Assembly: GCF_000204055.1 (NCBI RefSeq)
Contig: NW_006768789.1
Location: forward strand, 27,841 to 60,189
Length of the DNA: 32,349 nucleotides
Direction: 5' to 3'
DNA from: Melampsora larici-populina 98AG31
Taxonomy: Eukaryota; Basidiomycota; Pucciniomycetes; Pucciniales; Melampsoraceae
A program made the translations under genes and the position numbers. Shown here piece after piece: positions 17,500-29,645 of the stretch (position 1 is the first letter of the stretch; each line of letters opens with the position of its first letter). The notes beneath the pieces are model-generated. The model saw nothing but the letters and a program-made list of their open reading frames with translations. It searched no databases and had not been told where the DNA came from.

Positions 17500-18765
17500 T
17501 TAGCTGAAAAGATTTAAACACTCGTTAATAGTACTCACCAACATGTCTTTATGTGTCATCTCCGATACAAAGTCGCATCTAATTCCATAACTTTTGAGCA
17601 TATTTTCTAACTCTGAGTCTTGAGTTAAATCATCATCTCCTGTTACAAAGATGAATTTTTTCAATTTGACCGCTTCCTTCAGATGAGGTCCCCCGGGTGT
17701 CCTTAAAAATCTTTTCCAGTAAGCCTTATCGTCACGGTAGTCCACGATGAAGACCTCAATCGTATTAAACAATGCCCAGTCAAACCAAACTGGATGGTGG
17801 CGGAAGTAGCTGATCTGTTTACAATGTATGATTCGCAGGTTGGGAATGCCTCCGATGCGGATTGAGCGAGGGAGATCAATTGGGATGGTATTGACAGTTA
17901 AGGCCTCGAGTGTATTGCGGAGTGTCAGAAGTAAAATTCTTGAGTCTTCACGTCGATTGGTAGGTTCATATTCCAAAAGTTTTATAGGTTTCGGATCGTG
18001 TCGGCAAAGTTGAATAAATGCGTGTAAATTGTATCGATGGCACGCGATCCAAAAGTGTGATAAGTTGCTTAGAGACCCAGGTTTCAAATTCAAACGGGGC
18101 AAAGCTCCTAATCTCAAGGATAAAGACTCCAAAAAAGGACTTTTTTCAAGGACAACAGATAAAGATTCAGCGTCGTTGAAGATTTCGCCCAACATCGTTC
18201 CATCAATCAATAAGGTCTTGAGTTTTTTTATACGTCCAATTGCCACTATCATACTATCAGAAAATCCGACCGAACGAGCAAACATCAACTTCAATTCAAT
18301 CAGTCTCGAGCCACATAAGCTTATGACTTCAGCTGCATCTGGCATGAGGATGTAGTTTGGTTCCCAACGACTGTATTCGAGCTCGAATTGGTCACTGCAT
18401 TCATCTGATAACCCCATATGGTACCCATCTGCCTTCGAAGCTGGTATATATAGGAGTTGATCTAAGCAAAGCCGACGTAAGTTTGCCAGATTTGACACAA
18501 ACAAGTAGTTATTCCACATTCTGACGGCATACTGATTGAAAAATGGTTTTTTTAGATACAGGGATGAGTATATAAATGTTGGAATCGCTGCTGCCCAAGC
18601 CCTAGCTAACAATCGAAGTTTAAGCAGATCGACGAAGGTTTGGTGGGTTAAAAAAGGTTGATCCGCACTATTCATTTCCTCGGTGGGTGTTGACGGAGAC
18701 ATAATGCATAGAAAACTGATAATTCGCTCCACTACTTCTACCGGGAGTGGATGCAATGAAGGCAT
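17500..18765 (-). CDS. F-box / leucine-rich-repeat protein, copy 3
   Basis: 421 residues from the ATG at 18765. The F-box-like N-terminus reads LPVEVVERIISFLC and then FVDLLKLRLLARAWAAAIP. Degenerate LRRs follow (LANLRRLCLDQLLYIP, RLIELKLMFARSVGF, LESLSLRLGALPRLNLKPG). The C-terminal family blocks are HFWIACHRYNLHAFIQLC, KLLEYEPT, FNTIEVFIVDYRDDKAYW and GIRCDFVSEMTHKDML. Skp1 binding and substrate recognition for ubiquitination are inferred from the family. GTGAGT follows KDML (17533-17538), the same position as in copies 1 and 2; the nearest acceptor would leave only a 35-bp intron, so the true splice acceptor and C-terminus are uncertain. No disabling change is seen. Confidence 0.82.
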   Translation of the reverse strand: MPSLHPLPVEVVERIISFLCIMSPSTPTEEMNSADQPFLTHQTFVDLLKLRLLARAWAAAIPTFIYSSLYLKKPFFNQYAVRMWNNYLFVSNLANLRRLCLDQLLYIPASKADGYHMGLSDECSDQFELEYSRWEPNYILMPDAAEVISLCGSRLIELKLMFARSVGFSDSMIVAIGRIKKLKTLLIDGTMLGEIFNDAESLSVVLEKSPFLESLSLRLGALPRLNLKPGSLSNLSHFWIACHRYNLHAFIQLCRHDPKPIKLLEYEPTNRREDSRILLLTLRNTLEALTVNTIPIDLPRSIRIGGIPNLRIIHCKQISYFRHHPVWFDWALFNTIEVFIVDYRDDKAYWKRFLRTPGGPHLKEAVKLKKFIFVTGDDDLTQDSELENMLKSYGIRCDFVSEMTHKDMLVSTINECLNLFS

Positions 18766-21145
18766 CGCGTGATTTGCTATAGTAATCTTAATCTTTAAAA
18801 TCTTTAAAATCTTGACTTGATGGGACTCAATTATCTTGACTGGAATACCAAAATCGCTTGTAGAAGACTCTGCTACGTTATATACAAAACATTCAAGTTA
18901 GATGACCAATGCGAATTCTCGTTTTCATACCTGCTTCGAGAATCCACTATCATTTTACATTTGATTGTGACTCAAAGCATTCAATATCAGTACATCCAGA
19001 ATTTCTCTTCATATGCGAATACTCAACCCCCAAATCAACCATTGTCAACCATTGAATTGTAGTTTGCTTGGTGTCTTTTTCCACAGCGAAGCGTGTAAAC
19101 TAAGGTCATAATCAATTAACATACTCATACCATTTATTACGCTGATTGATCCGCTGAATCAATTTGGCATTGCAAAGTCATTTTCTTTATTATGAGCAAG
19201 TCTATACGCCTTTATTATGATCTTGGAAATTTGCCGCGAAATACTATATCCAACAGAGTAGGGTAATTATACAAAAACTACTCGCCTTCTAGCGAATTGC
19301 CTTGGTAAACCAAGCGATAACCTCAACTTACACATATCTCATAGGATATGCCGGCAATTGGCGAGACCCATTTTCCGGAAAGGTATATTTATTCATATTC
19401 GTTTTAAAGGGTGAATTACTTTCAAATTCAGAATTGTGGAGCCTTTACGCCTCCGGAATATACATTCACACATACATGATCCTTTTATTCCTTTATTTAT
19501 TTTGCTGGATAATGAATATATTTTGATTTACTAATTAATCAACATGAATACCAATTTTTAGTAGTTTTGATGTCATTCATTAATTGATTGATATCAGGAA
19601 TTCAAACCCTTCTTCTATTCCCAGCTACCCTCATATAATCTTTATACGTGGCTTACTATACTTAGGATATTGCCCTATTCTTCATTGCATCTCCAAATTT
19701 TCATATGATTGGTTTTCGCGTATTTAAGTTGGTTATTATTATACCAAAGCGCATTGGTAGAAAGCTAACTCGCTGTTATGGAATTGACAAATTTCCGGAC
19801 TTCCTATATTACCCACGAGAATCAATTTATAACTATTGAAATGAATCACGATTTTGTTTGGTTCCGCAAGTAAATTCAATGCTCACAACATTATCAATAG
19901 CGTTGGAAATTACAAAGTTGTAATTTGTTGTACTTAGCGTTTATGCTTGCATTTCCAAAAGCTCTAGTTATTCCTCAATGCTTCACATTCAATATACTTT
20001 TATTAATTGTGCTTGATGGTCACCTTCAAAGCAATCCAACCCAACTATCCCTCCAATCAACATGAGTTTGTAAGATTAACTTTATATCTTATAATATCCC
20101 TATGTGATCAATCTGCGAATAACACCGAAGATAATATCTTACACCGTTATTCATAAATTCAGCAATACATTAGTCACAGGGAAGAGGCGTAACTTGCTTA
20201 ACTGGCAGACCAAAGTGCATATTCCAAGTCCGTTAAATTGATGACTTTCACAGTATCCATTACTCGGATGTTAGACATACTTTGTCGTACACGTTATGAA
20301 CAAGTATTCAGATCAAATAAAATTCTGACCCTATGATGGTAAGCAAGGACGGAAGACTTTTAATCTAATGTCATATTCATAGAAACTCGAACTTTGTGTG
20401 ATAACTACTGCAAATAACAAAAATTCAAAGAAATGTACATGGTTTGTATAGAGATGACTTTAGCTTAGCAGTTACGTTCTGTAACATAACCCATTTCCTA
20501 CAAAGCTTTGCAGATTTGATAGCAAAGGGCATTCGTTACAACTATGGAACATTATAATAAAATCGCAAACCAGTGCGTTGGTTATTTTGTGAGTCCTTTG
20601 CTAGGCAGATTTGTTACATAGCCGGACAGCACATCAATTTTCGTCTAAGGCCAGCAGACGAAATCCGAAGATAAGAAAATGGCTTCCCAGCTTTTGGGAG
20701 TTATTTGGACTCACGGTGGTGAAGATTAGCTTGCTCTGGCACGAAATTATCCACGAAGCCCGCAGTATCTTCTTAAACTCTCGGATGAATGGCAGTTTTA
20801 TGCGATTGTATTTAATGTGCTTGTACCCAAATACAATTTTCAACAGCGTAGAATTACAGAACTTTTGCAAGCTTTGCTTCTAGATTACAACAGTCAAAAC
20901 AGATTCAGTGGCGTATAGATTTAAAGTTGAACTTTGACATTTTCTTCTCTTGCTAATATTTGCTTTTCAATTTAAAATTGTCTCCCCGAGTCAAGTTGAT
21001 TAAATTAGCTTGATCATTCTAGCATTGTTTGTGACGGTGAAACACACTAAATATTTGTAGTTTCTTGTGCAGAGGTTAATTCCTTTTCGAACTGTTATTT
21101 GTTACTTACAGATTTACACTTCTCACGTCAAGTCAAAATATAATA
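18766..21145. other. AT-rich interval downstream of the Helitron gene
   Basis: About 2.4 kb without a supportable gene. It should contain the promoter of F-box copy 3 and the terminator of the Helitron Rep/helicase gene. I looked on the minus strand for a GC-rich hairpin followed by CTRR, which would end a short Helitron just after the helicase, and saw none. Frames at 18817-19062, 19302-19526 and 20611-20883 have no recognisable motif. Confidence 0.5.
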
Positions 21146-24100
21146 CTAATTGCGAAGGATAGGGTGGAAAACAATATTCGTCGTAGCAAGTTCATTTGTA
21201 TTTGACGTGATGCAAACTGTCACGTTTGAGGCATTTGTGCATCTCGATAATGCAACGTATAATTGGCCATGAGAGAAAACCAGCTTTGGTAGCAGAACTG
21301 TTACTCGCTCCAAGCTTTGGCCTTGGCTCCTGTTAACTGTCATGCAGAAAGCTGGTGTTATTGGGAACTGATAGCGGTAAAAGGGGATTGGACATTCTTC
21401 GTTACCTTCGTGTTTTAACTTGATTTTAGGTAGACTTATCGACATTCCCTTTGTATTCCCTGTTAGAACTCGACATTGTAAAGCATTTGGGCTATAATCC
21501 GTTATTAGTAGTCGTGTTCCATTGCATAAGCCATTTGATAAGTTCAGGTTTCTCATGATCATGACTGAAGCACCGACTTTCAGTTTTAATTTGTGTGATG
21601 GGAAACCAGGAAAGTTCAAAGTGTTCAACACGTCCGCTGTGACTGGGTCGACAAAACTCTCATCCATCAAGTCGATTGATGTTGAAGTATGGGCTGTGCC
21701 TGGTAGGCTATTCATAACTCGGCGGTTGACCAAGTTGACAGTTGTGTTCAAGGGTGTAATAAGACACCGGTCCGAGTAAAAAGTCGTGAGCCTTACCCAG
21801 TTCCTTTGCAGGATAAGTTCCTCAACTCCGGTGTACTCTGCTTCTAAAAGTGGCTCATCGTAAAGAGACGGTGGTCTGACAATTGTGACATTGCAGTAAT
21901 TTAAGGGGGTTGATGCTACGTGGTCTTGTTGAAGTTGACCAGAGCCTAGGTCCAATAGCCACCGTGCGAAAGCCACATTCGCTGGATTCGGGTTGCAGAA
22001 ATGNNNNNNNNNNNNNNNNNNNNNNNNNNNNNNNNNNNNNNNNNNNNNNNNNNNNNNNNNNNNNNNNNNNNNNNNNNNNNNNNNNNNNNNNNNNNNNNNN
22101 NNNACTCATTTGTCATTACGTTAAGCATTGCAGTGTATTTCGCCGCGCTTTCGTATCTGTTACTGAATTAACACCATTTGTACCAGGTTCATTTTGCAGC
22201 TCTAGCTCGAGTAACAATTCTTGGTCGACGCTCGGCATACCAAGATCTTCTAAGGTAGTTTCCATGGCTTCCACAACTTTTCCTAATAAGAATAGACCAT
22301 AATTTTGGGTTTGTTGCTGTGTTGGTTGAGCCCGCGGATTCAGCCTTCTAATTGCGTGATCGCAGTCATCAGTCAAATCGTGTATGTGGTTCGCCCATAG
22401 TGCCCTTGGATTCGCTGGCGAGCTGTGGATGAGGATGATCGCTAACATGTGTCGAAGTTGCCGGCCTGTCTGCCACACTGCCGCTTCGGTGAGGGAATCA
22501 TGGTAGTGTTGGTCGTTGAGCAAGAGACCACGGTGATTGGCAGCTTCCCGAAAGCTATTAAAGAGCGCACCATCAACCGTGCGAAGATCCTCAAAAGACG
22601 TTGGGCCCGCGACGTGTGATAAAAGCAAACGTAGATAATAGACTTCGCCCCGCTTAACATTGGCAAAATAAACTCTGCCGATGGACATGAGACTGTTTCG
22701 CCGCGGTTCTAAGCGTTTTGTCCTTAGATTCCAAGTGAAAAACTTAGGGACCTCTTGATAGCGCAACGACCGGATTGTCAAATTAGATCCGCGCAATGGA
22801 GCATTGGCTGCACACAATCTGAAATATTCGGTGAGCGTAGTTCGCTCCGCTCTCCCAGTTTCAATCGCTCTACGTAACCCAGCCTCATCATAAAAATACA
22901 CCGTCTGCCGCCCCTCGAGATGTAAACTTAGGCGTTGTACTGCCGGACTTCGCCCCGACATCTCAGATTTTAATAGGCGCCAGATGGCTACCACAACACC
23001 AATCATTAGCAAGTGCTACTATCTTAACAAATACATTTTTGAAATAAACAGCAAAGTGTGCTAACCTTCTATCGCTGAGAGGAATCTCGCATTAACATAT
23101 GTTAATATTTCGTCTTGATTTGGATCATCAACAGTTGCCATAGTTCGGTCGTGGCCCTTTAAGATATATTTAAATAAGTATTTTATTGCTCGGATACTTG
23201 CTGCAACCTCAAGATTTATGTGGCATTCATATTTTAAAGTTAAGAATTTATTGTACGGTACTACGTGTCGATTGTCAAATCGGTCCTGGCCTTTAACAAA
23301 GTGACGCCCATTATCTGGCCTTTTGTACGTTGGATAGGCATCCTCGGCAAGTTCAGTGATTTCACAAAAAGGACGAGGGTATTTGAGTTTACACTCTGAA
23401 CCAGTCCAGCATTTATAATTTTGGCAAGGACCGTGTAACATGGAGGTGGTGACCAAGTTGAATAAATCAGCTTCCGTTACGGGATTTGGAAGCTGCGCCG
23501 ATATCAAACAGTCGATTTGTTCCGGTGTAGTTGGCTTGTGGGCGGGGTCGAGGAATAAGATCAAGTGAACGTGTTGCAAACCGCGTTTCTGGAATTCCAC
23601 AGTATACACATAAGCGAGGCATTTGCCCAGGCGTTCTTGTTTTGTGACGTCATTTAACAAAGAATGGAATTTTGCGTGAAACACGCGTGCTACTAAGTCT
23701 GGCCGATCTTCCGGTAGCTGACCAGGCGCAAGACTTTCCAGTATCTCTCTCCATTGAGGGTTTGCTGTCATCGTTAAGAAAAGACTTGGATGTCCAAATT
23801 CAGCTACGAGACTCATCGCGTCCTGATATAGTTGTTGCATATGGCGTGGGCACCCGATGAAACTCGAAGGTAGGATCACTCGTCTGCCGACTACTTCGTC
23901 TTCCATTTCGTTATTTAACGCCTCAACTGCTCCATTATATAATTCAGCACGCAATTCTGTCTGGTGAAATCTTATAAATTGAAGTCGGGAATGCTCTACG
24001 CAGACAAACATGTCTACTGCGAACTCCTGAAAGAGCCGCCCGGAAGCCAGGATAATCGAAAAGGCGTCTCTTTGAAACAGTAAGTAAGCAAACCATTCTA

Positions 24101-25182
24101 AGTTTGTTACTTCTCCATTCGGCCCTATTTTAGAATTAAAAGTAGTCTTGTCAATTCCAATAAAAGCACACATATGTAATGTAATCACATACTTTCTTCA
24201 GTTGGGTTTGAAAAATTCTCGTGCCATGATTGTGATCCATACGGAAACAATAATGGGTACCTTAACGCAAAATAAGCCGTGTGAAGTTCTGAAATTCTTT
24301 GTCTAGCTCCACTTTGCCGCTCCAGTATTATATCTCGCTGCTGTGCACCAATTTGTCCATTACCCTCGATGATAGCCGCCACTTCGTTTGCAGTAGGGCG
24401 ATTGTACCGCCGGTGGTCCCTACCTGGCGCAGTTGTAGTATTGATTCGGAGAGAGCGCGTATCACCATCATGACAAATTGCCGCTGCACTTCGAAAAACT
24501 TGTGTATAAGGATTATGAAGATCCATGAAGTTTTGGAATAGTTGCAAGATTTGTGGATTAAGTTCGTCGTTGAAATGGCGGTTTCTAAAATGGGCTTCAA
24601 TATGATCACCTCCACCATAGACGAAAATTTGAGCAAATCCCGGGTGATTCCCGGGCAGAGGCATTAAAGAGCCGATATTGTGTGATAGTTGACCGGATAT
24701 TCGGAAAATGTTCACACCACGTTGACCCATCACCGATCTATCAATTGTTGCCCCCAGAGAAGTGAACGACATGGCGTTGTTGTACTTTCGAATTTGAGAT
24801 CGAAACCGCACCGCAACTGAAGGAATTTACAGTTAGTTTTGATAGTTTTTGCAAATCAGCTTTATCACTTACTATCGTCTTGCCGAGTTAAAAGGGCGTG
24901 ATAGAACGGTGGAATATCTTGCCCGACGTCTTCAGCGAAGTAGCGCAACGGCAGTTCAACCGCACCGTGTTGACAACAATTTCCGTAAGTTGAACTTAAC
25001 ACGTTTGCATCTTTCACCCGCCTCTCTACTTTCCATCGAAATGCGCCACATGCTGAGCAACGGTCGTCTAATCTCCCTATGTTATGAGGTATTTCTAATC
25101 TGAATCGTGTGCGTAGGTTGACTTCTTGTCCCTCAGCTTCGGACTGGATTGCGACTCCTCTTCGGCTTCGGTAGGGAGGCAT
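21146..25182 (-). CDS. Helitron Rep/helicase transposase, multi-exon, interrupted by an assembly gap
   Basis: The exon chain joins in frame: 24873-25182, 24193-24816, 23066-24124, 22987 into the gap, then the gap to 21146. Introns of 56, 68 and 78 bp have GT-AG ends (GTAAGT, GTATGT, GTTAGC). The N-terminal zinc-binding region is CSACGAFRW and CCQHGAVELP. The Helitron-like N domain has IRKYNNAMSFTSLGA and YPLLFPYGSQSWHENF. The rolling-circle nuclease has CPRHMQQLYQDAMSL, LFLTMTANPQW, the HUH motif RGLQHVHLILFL and the two-tyrosine motif KYLFKYILKG. The C-terminal helicase has FARWLLDLGSG, KLKVGASVMIMRNL, FCMTVNRSQGQSL and SHGQLYVALSRCT. The Walker A and B helicase motifs are not seen and should lie in the 100-N gap. 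Just before the gap the helicase-type frame (KYTAMLNVMTNE) is shifted by one relative to the upstream frame, so there is an error or mutation near 22138-22150. Otherwise the nuclease half looks intact. Confidence 0.9.
22004..22103. other. Assembly gap (100 N) inside the helicase
   Basis: Exactly 100 N, a conventional placeholder rather than a measured length. The flanking protein jumps from just before the helicase core to the region after motif III, so roughly 1 kb is probably missing if the gene is complete. Confidence 0.95.
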
Positions 25183-25281
25183 AGCTTTTTATGTCGAGCG
25201 CAGTTCAAGGGTCAATTAGGGCCGGTATTCATTTAATATGTATCAACTGTTCAATAAAGCAATTATAAGCTATTCACTTAC

Positions 25282-25437
25282 TTTGTAGTTCGATTGATGA
25301 TTTTTGGAGTTCAGCCTGTGTTTGAACTTTTGATACCGAATTGCCCCGGCGACTTCAGAATCTTGACGATGAAAGACTTGGCAAAATGCACTAATTCTAT
25401 CTTCTTGAAATGTTGGCAGGGGGTTTTTTGCGACAAA
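25282..25437 (-). CDS. Probable upstream exon of the Helitron gene
   Basis: An open 52-codon segment reads FVAKNPLPTFQEDRISAFCQ and then VFHRQDSEVAGAIRYQKF. It is bounded by TTCCCAG on its 5' side and by AAA|GTAAGT on its 3' side, both good splice signals, and ends in phase 0. It can join in frame to 25143 (after AATCCAG), which bypasses the ATG at 25182. In-frame stops lie just beyond both borders. No motif is recognised, and the true first exon with its ATG was not found. The alternative is that translation starts at 25182 and this is a non-coding leader. Confidence 0.45.
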
Positions 25438-26817
25438 CTGGGAACATCAACCACCGAGTAGTATAATACGAAGCAATGCTTAATAAGGATTCGGGACTTT
25501 AATATGAGTGTTTTGCTTGGGGTTCAACCATTCTGAACTTCTCGACTGGGAGTCGAATCCTATGGTTTTATTTAGAGTTGTGCATTTGTTAATTGGCTTA
25601 GGGCCCACTTTGGATTGTCAGATAACTACATCATACACTGCAGTGAACGTATAATTGAAGTCATAATTTGCAGATAGTGCATTTTCTGTGCTCGTCTCGT
25701 GAATTAGTTAACCAAGAGTACTTGCGTCTAACCATTCGTGAGGACTGCGTCTCAATGTTCGCGTTAGTTGGCCGATTGATGCAGACGTTGTGATGAAGTT
25801 CCATCTGGTCCTAAGAAACAACGAAGTTAGCAGTTGTGTGTGAGATCTTCAATCAACTTGAAGAATCACATAAAGATAGCAGATAATCGATACAACTCCA
25901 GTAGACGTTTGGTGCCACGGGCATATGGTCACCCTATAGTTTGGCTGATAACACAATTTGAGTTGGTTGCGGATGCTGATTCCGCTCGTTCGCTTCGGAC
26001 TTAAAGGAGAGAAAGGTGGCAAAGTCTGTATTTTTGCAACTTATGACAATTTTGACGTGGCTGGAATTGAGCATTGTACAGATGTCATGTTTGATGTATT
26101 CAACCTGCTACTCTGATGCTGAAATATATGCCAGACCCAAGTAACACTCATTGATTATAGAGTTACATAAAAATCTCGCAAGTTACCTTCCCAACCGAGA
26201 AACGGCGGTGGGGTTTTGTATACTGCCGGGACAACTCCAACACTCGCAACCTTCTACACTGCTTTCGGGCTATCAAAGCAGTGCATGGTTGCCCACGGAC
26301 ACCAGTATACACTTCGAAATAAGGGGAAATTTAATGGCTATCATTCTTGGGCGGAGGGTGTAGAATTAAAATTGAATCACATGCAGGACTTGAGAAACAC
26401 ATAGACAATTTGGTGTGGTTGAAACTATTAAATAAGCACTACACAAATAACCTTCATAAAGTCAATCGCTTAATTAAAAGGAAGTGTTGAAGTAAGCAAG
26501 GACATAACTTTATTACCCCGGTCATCTAAAACAAATAAAGAAATGGACGTTTAATATCTAATATTTTTAGGGTAGGCTGCTGACTGATTTTTTTTTGGGT
26601 GTGTTGATCTCTTATGTGAAAGGCGCAAACTAACACGATAGCAAAGAACTTTTTGACCTGAGTAATGAAGGTGTAGCGGAAGTGGAAGAGTGAAATATAC
26701 AAATGTTTGAGGTTGTAGTGAAAAAAAGGCTTTATGAAATTAGAATGTCATGATGTGGTTTATGCTCAAGATAACTCCACCGCAAGAAAGGATGTAACTC
26801 TGTATTATGGAGAAGAC
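25438..26817. other. Interval between the Helitron gene and the OB-fold-like gene
   Basis: No supportable gene on either strand. It should contain the Helitron gene's promoter and possibly its first exon, and the 3' end of the OB-fold-like gene. Short plus-strand frames at 26151-26404 overlap each other in two phases and have no motif. Confidence 0.45.
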
Positions 26818-28071
26818 CTAGACTTCGTTGCTGAGGTCGAGGGTTCTGCTTTTCTTAGTTATCCTTTTTGGTTGGGATCGGCCTTTTTTCTTCCCGAGCG
26901 TATTAACGTCCTCATTAGCTAAGGCGGTGTCGGATGAACTGTTCGAAGCACCAGGTGTCGGATGCGTCGAGGCGGGAGAAAAGGAACACGGTCCGTAGTC
27001 GGCTGGGACTCTTTTCAGAATCGGTGCTAAGAACTGGCGACTTGAACGGAGTATGTAATGATCTTGGTATGAACCTGTGAGAATGTTTCAAATCAATTAA
27101 AGATCTAATTGGTTCCGAAGGGGTTTGGATACAAAACTTACTTTGCTGGCTTTTTACCCGTAATATCTGGCTTTGCATCTTTTGCTTTGGTGTCAATAGG
27201 CTTAATGCCTACATCGTATTCTTTGCTGCCAGTGGTTGGGGTGACTTTGCTTGCCTATGAGGAGAGGTACCCGAGTTGAGAGAGGGTTTAGTACTCAAAA
27301 CAGCCGGACTTACAAGAACTACGTAGACGCATTGGTCTTCATCAAAATCCTTCAAGAAGCCATGAAACTGGTATTCTCGCCCAACTTGCAATATCTTTGG
27401 AACACCGGCTAAGTTGCGGGTAGGTGGGATACGGTACTGTATCTTGCATTGTTTAGGCACTTTTAACTGCGGTAAGATGTTATCAGTAATGAGTTGGAGT
27501 GGATTTAGGACTGTGCGCACAGTTGGGTGATAATCGGAATGTAGCACAGTTACAATGGTGACTATCTTCTCCCCATCACTTGGGTTTGGGAGACAGCCGT
27601 TCGTAATGGGCTCCGGCATCTTTGCGATCGCTGTAACTATCCCAACGCCAGTGACGCCAATGGAGTTCACCAGATCTCCGGCAAAGGTGTCGGCGGGTCC
27701 AATTAATATACGATCTGAAGCTTCAAAAAATAGAATGTCGCCAGTAGTGTCTTCCTTGTTCAAAGGGAAAAAAGAACCTCTGAGGAAATAAATGCTGCCT
27801 TCCTCGAGTTTGAATTGGGCTGGACCGAATCCGCGTGCTACAACTTCATAACTCATTCGGTTGTTTCGGTGAGCGCCTCCGCCACTAATGCAAGTCGTGT
27901 AGGTCCGATACTCGGACCTCCAGCCATTCTCTGGGGAAGTCTGACAATATGATAGGTGGCTCAGCTTTTGAATGGAGTAATGTATACCTGTAATTCGCCT
28001 ACCTTTTTTTCTATCTCGAAATTTCCAGTGAGATATAGGCCGTGAGTTGTCGACTCATTAGGATCTGCCAT
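26818..28071 (-). CDS. OB-fold-like protein of unknown function, four exons
   Basis: Exons at 27988-28071, 27323-27940, 27158-27254 and 26818-27074 give an in-frame 351-residue protein. Introns of 47, 68 and 83 bp have GT-AG ends (GTATAC...GTCAG, GTAGTT...CATAG, GTAAAA...CACAG). It starts MADPNESTTHGLYLTGNFEI. The central part has FKLEEGSIYFLRGSFFPL, DRILIGPADTFAGDLV and SIGVTGVGIVTAIAK, then a second similar unit VGREYQFHGFLKDFDEDQ. The alternating strands with repeated YxFxG suggest two OB-fold-like barrels, which would bind single-stranded nucleic acid, but this is inference without a named family. The tail is low complexity with a basic, nuclear-signal-like stretch (GKKKGRSQPKRITKKSR). 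It lies in the same orientation as the Helitron gene, and a paralogue lies at the right edge. The third donor (GTAAAA) is weak, but only this choice keeps the long C-terminal frame. Confidence 0.7.
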
Positions 28072-28863
28072 TTGGGTTGAAATAAGATAATGATAGGAAA
28101 CCTGTGCTCGGAAAAAAAAAGCAAAAAGACTCAGTTACACATTCATGGGTAGCCAGGTCAATTCGCGATTGGGAATGTACGAGGAGTTAAGTGCGCTTTT
28201 GAAGATTTTTGCAGCTGGAAGGTTTATGATTCAAGGTAATCGGAAAACTTTGAACAAGCAATTCTAAATTTGGAGTAATGATGTTACCACCGGTAGCAAG
28301 TTCTAGTACGAAATAACGAGACAGTAGACACCAGTGTTAGTCAGTTGAACAATGGGAGTCGTTCTAGATGAGTTCACAAACCAATTACGTAGATATAGAA
28401 CACAGATTAATTCTGCACTAAATAATAAGTGGCCAGTATCAATCAATCAACCTTCATCAACGTTCAAAATGATGCAGTGCGAGTGGTTGAACTAAAGAAT
28501 GCTTTCGAACATACCTTAGGCCTATATATAGGCACTGATGGTTGGTGGTAAAAAGCGCTGTGTCCAGAAATCAGCCACTGGTGAGTGCTTTATGAAAATT
28601 TTCACCGAATTGTAATATTTGGAGTTTGTGGAATATGATACGTCCTTTCATCTACATCAATTAATTCGACATTAGAGTAAAATGGTCAGTTACCAATATA
28701 TCAATCTTTTCACATCAATCAATTTCATTTGTATCAATCATTCATAGCTTGGATTGCATTTCATGTGAGGTTTGCTAGTCGGGTTAGCAGACCACGTGAC
28801 AATATTCCTGTAATTGGAGCCGGTTAGTTATATAATTATATATGTTGATCTGATTATGTCAAT

Positions 28864-29154
28864 TTGATGATGGAAAATGCACGGTACACTCAATGTCCGC
28901 TGAAGGCCTCGCTTCTTGTTTCCCAATTTGCTCGCTGTCCGGATATCCAACTTGTAGGTACTCGGGTGTTCGATGTTCAAAGCTTGGTTGATAGTTGGGG
29001 TGAGGTCAGCCTGTGGTCGACTTATTCAAATCAATATTCTGGCGAGTTTAGATTCTCAATTGGCTTTTCTATTCTAAGTTGCCGACAGCCTCAATCGTAT
29101 AATCCACTCCACCCCGAGCCCGCTAGTTTTTCAAGAGATGAATCCCAAGTGTGA
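28864..29154 (+). CDS. Short hypothetical frame, uncertain
   Basis: Opens with two ATGs (MMMENARYTQCPLKASLLVS) and runs 96 codons to a TGA that is itself part of a GTGTGAGT donor-like string, so it could be a first exon. A TATA-rich stretch lies about 30 bp upstream (28829-28843). No domain, signal peptide or membrane segment is recognised and no neighbour supports it. It may be chance. Confidence 0.2.
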   Translation: MMMENARYTQCPLKASLLVSQFARCPDIQLVGTRVFDVQSLVDSWGEVSLWSTYSNQYSGEFRFSIGFSILSCRQPQSYNPLHPEPASFSRDESQV

Positions 29155-29598
29155 GTTCGTATGTATATTGGATCAAAGTTATCGAAGTTAGTAATTGTTG
29201 TAGGGAAGTAGTATATACTTCATTTACTTGAGGTAACTGTTAGCGGATAGATTTGTAATTCTGCAATTACTTGGATTAAGGTACAAGTAGTGCGTAAGCG
29301 ATCTCGCATGAGTTACTGAGTACGCAATACTACTTTGCTGGGGGATGGAGAGAGCTCATACCGTTGTTGAAGATTGCGTAGAGAAATGTTGAAGACTGCT
29401 CTCCTGCGTATTGCTGGACATTTGCTTTATGAACGTTAGGTGATGTGTCCAGTGAGCGACCCAAAGGTGGACTCAAGACTGCAGGTTTCGCGGTGTATTA
29501 GTGTGATAAATTGACTGATGCTTTTGCTGTGGACGTGAGCCGCAGCTAATACTTACACCACGTGAGGGGAGAGGGATATTTTCTAAGTCCTAATTTGC

Positions 29599-29645
29599 TA
29601 ACCCCTAACCATAACACCTAACCAGCCCTAACCGTCAACCTAACA
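29599..29645. repeat. Degenerate telomere-like repeat stretch
   Basis: Within 47 bp the string CTAAC occurs five times, in contexts such as ACCCCTAACC, ACACCTAACC and CCCTAACC, resembling imperfect fungal CCCTAA telomere units. There is no perfect tandem array. Confidence 0.4.

Noticed and set aside
20990..21010. Minus-strand CAACTTGACTCGGGG downstream of the helicase as a possible second Helitron 3' end
   Set aside because: It partly resembles the CAACTTGGCTAG end at 4468, but no hairpin precedes it and no CTRR-T follows in the right place.
21910..22302. Open frames that run through the N gap
   Set aside because: They exist only because N codons are not counted as stops; the coding strand here is the minus-strand helicase.
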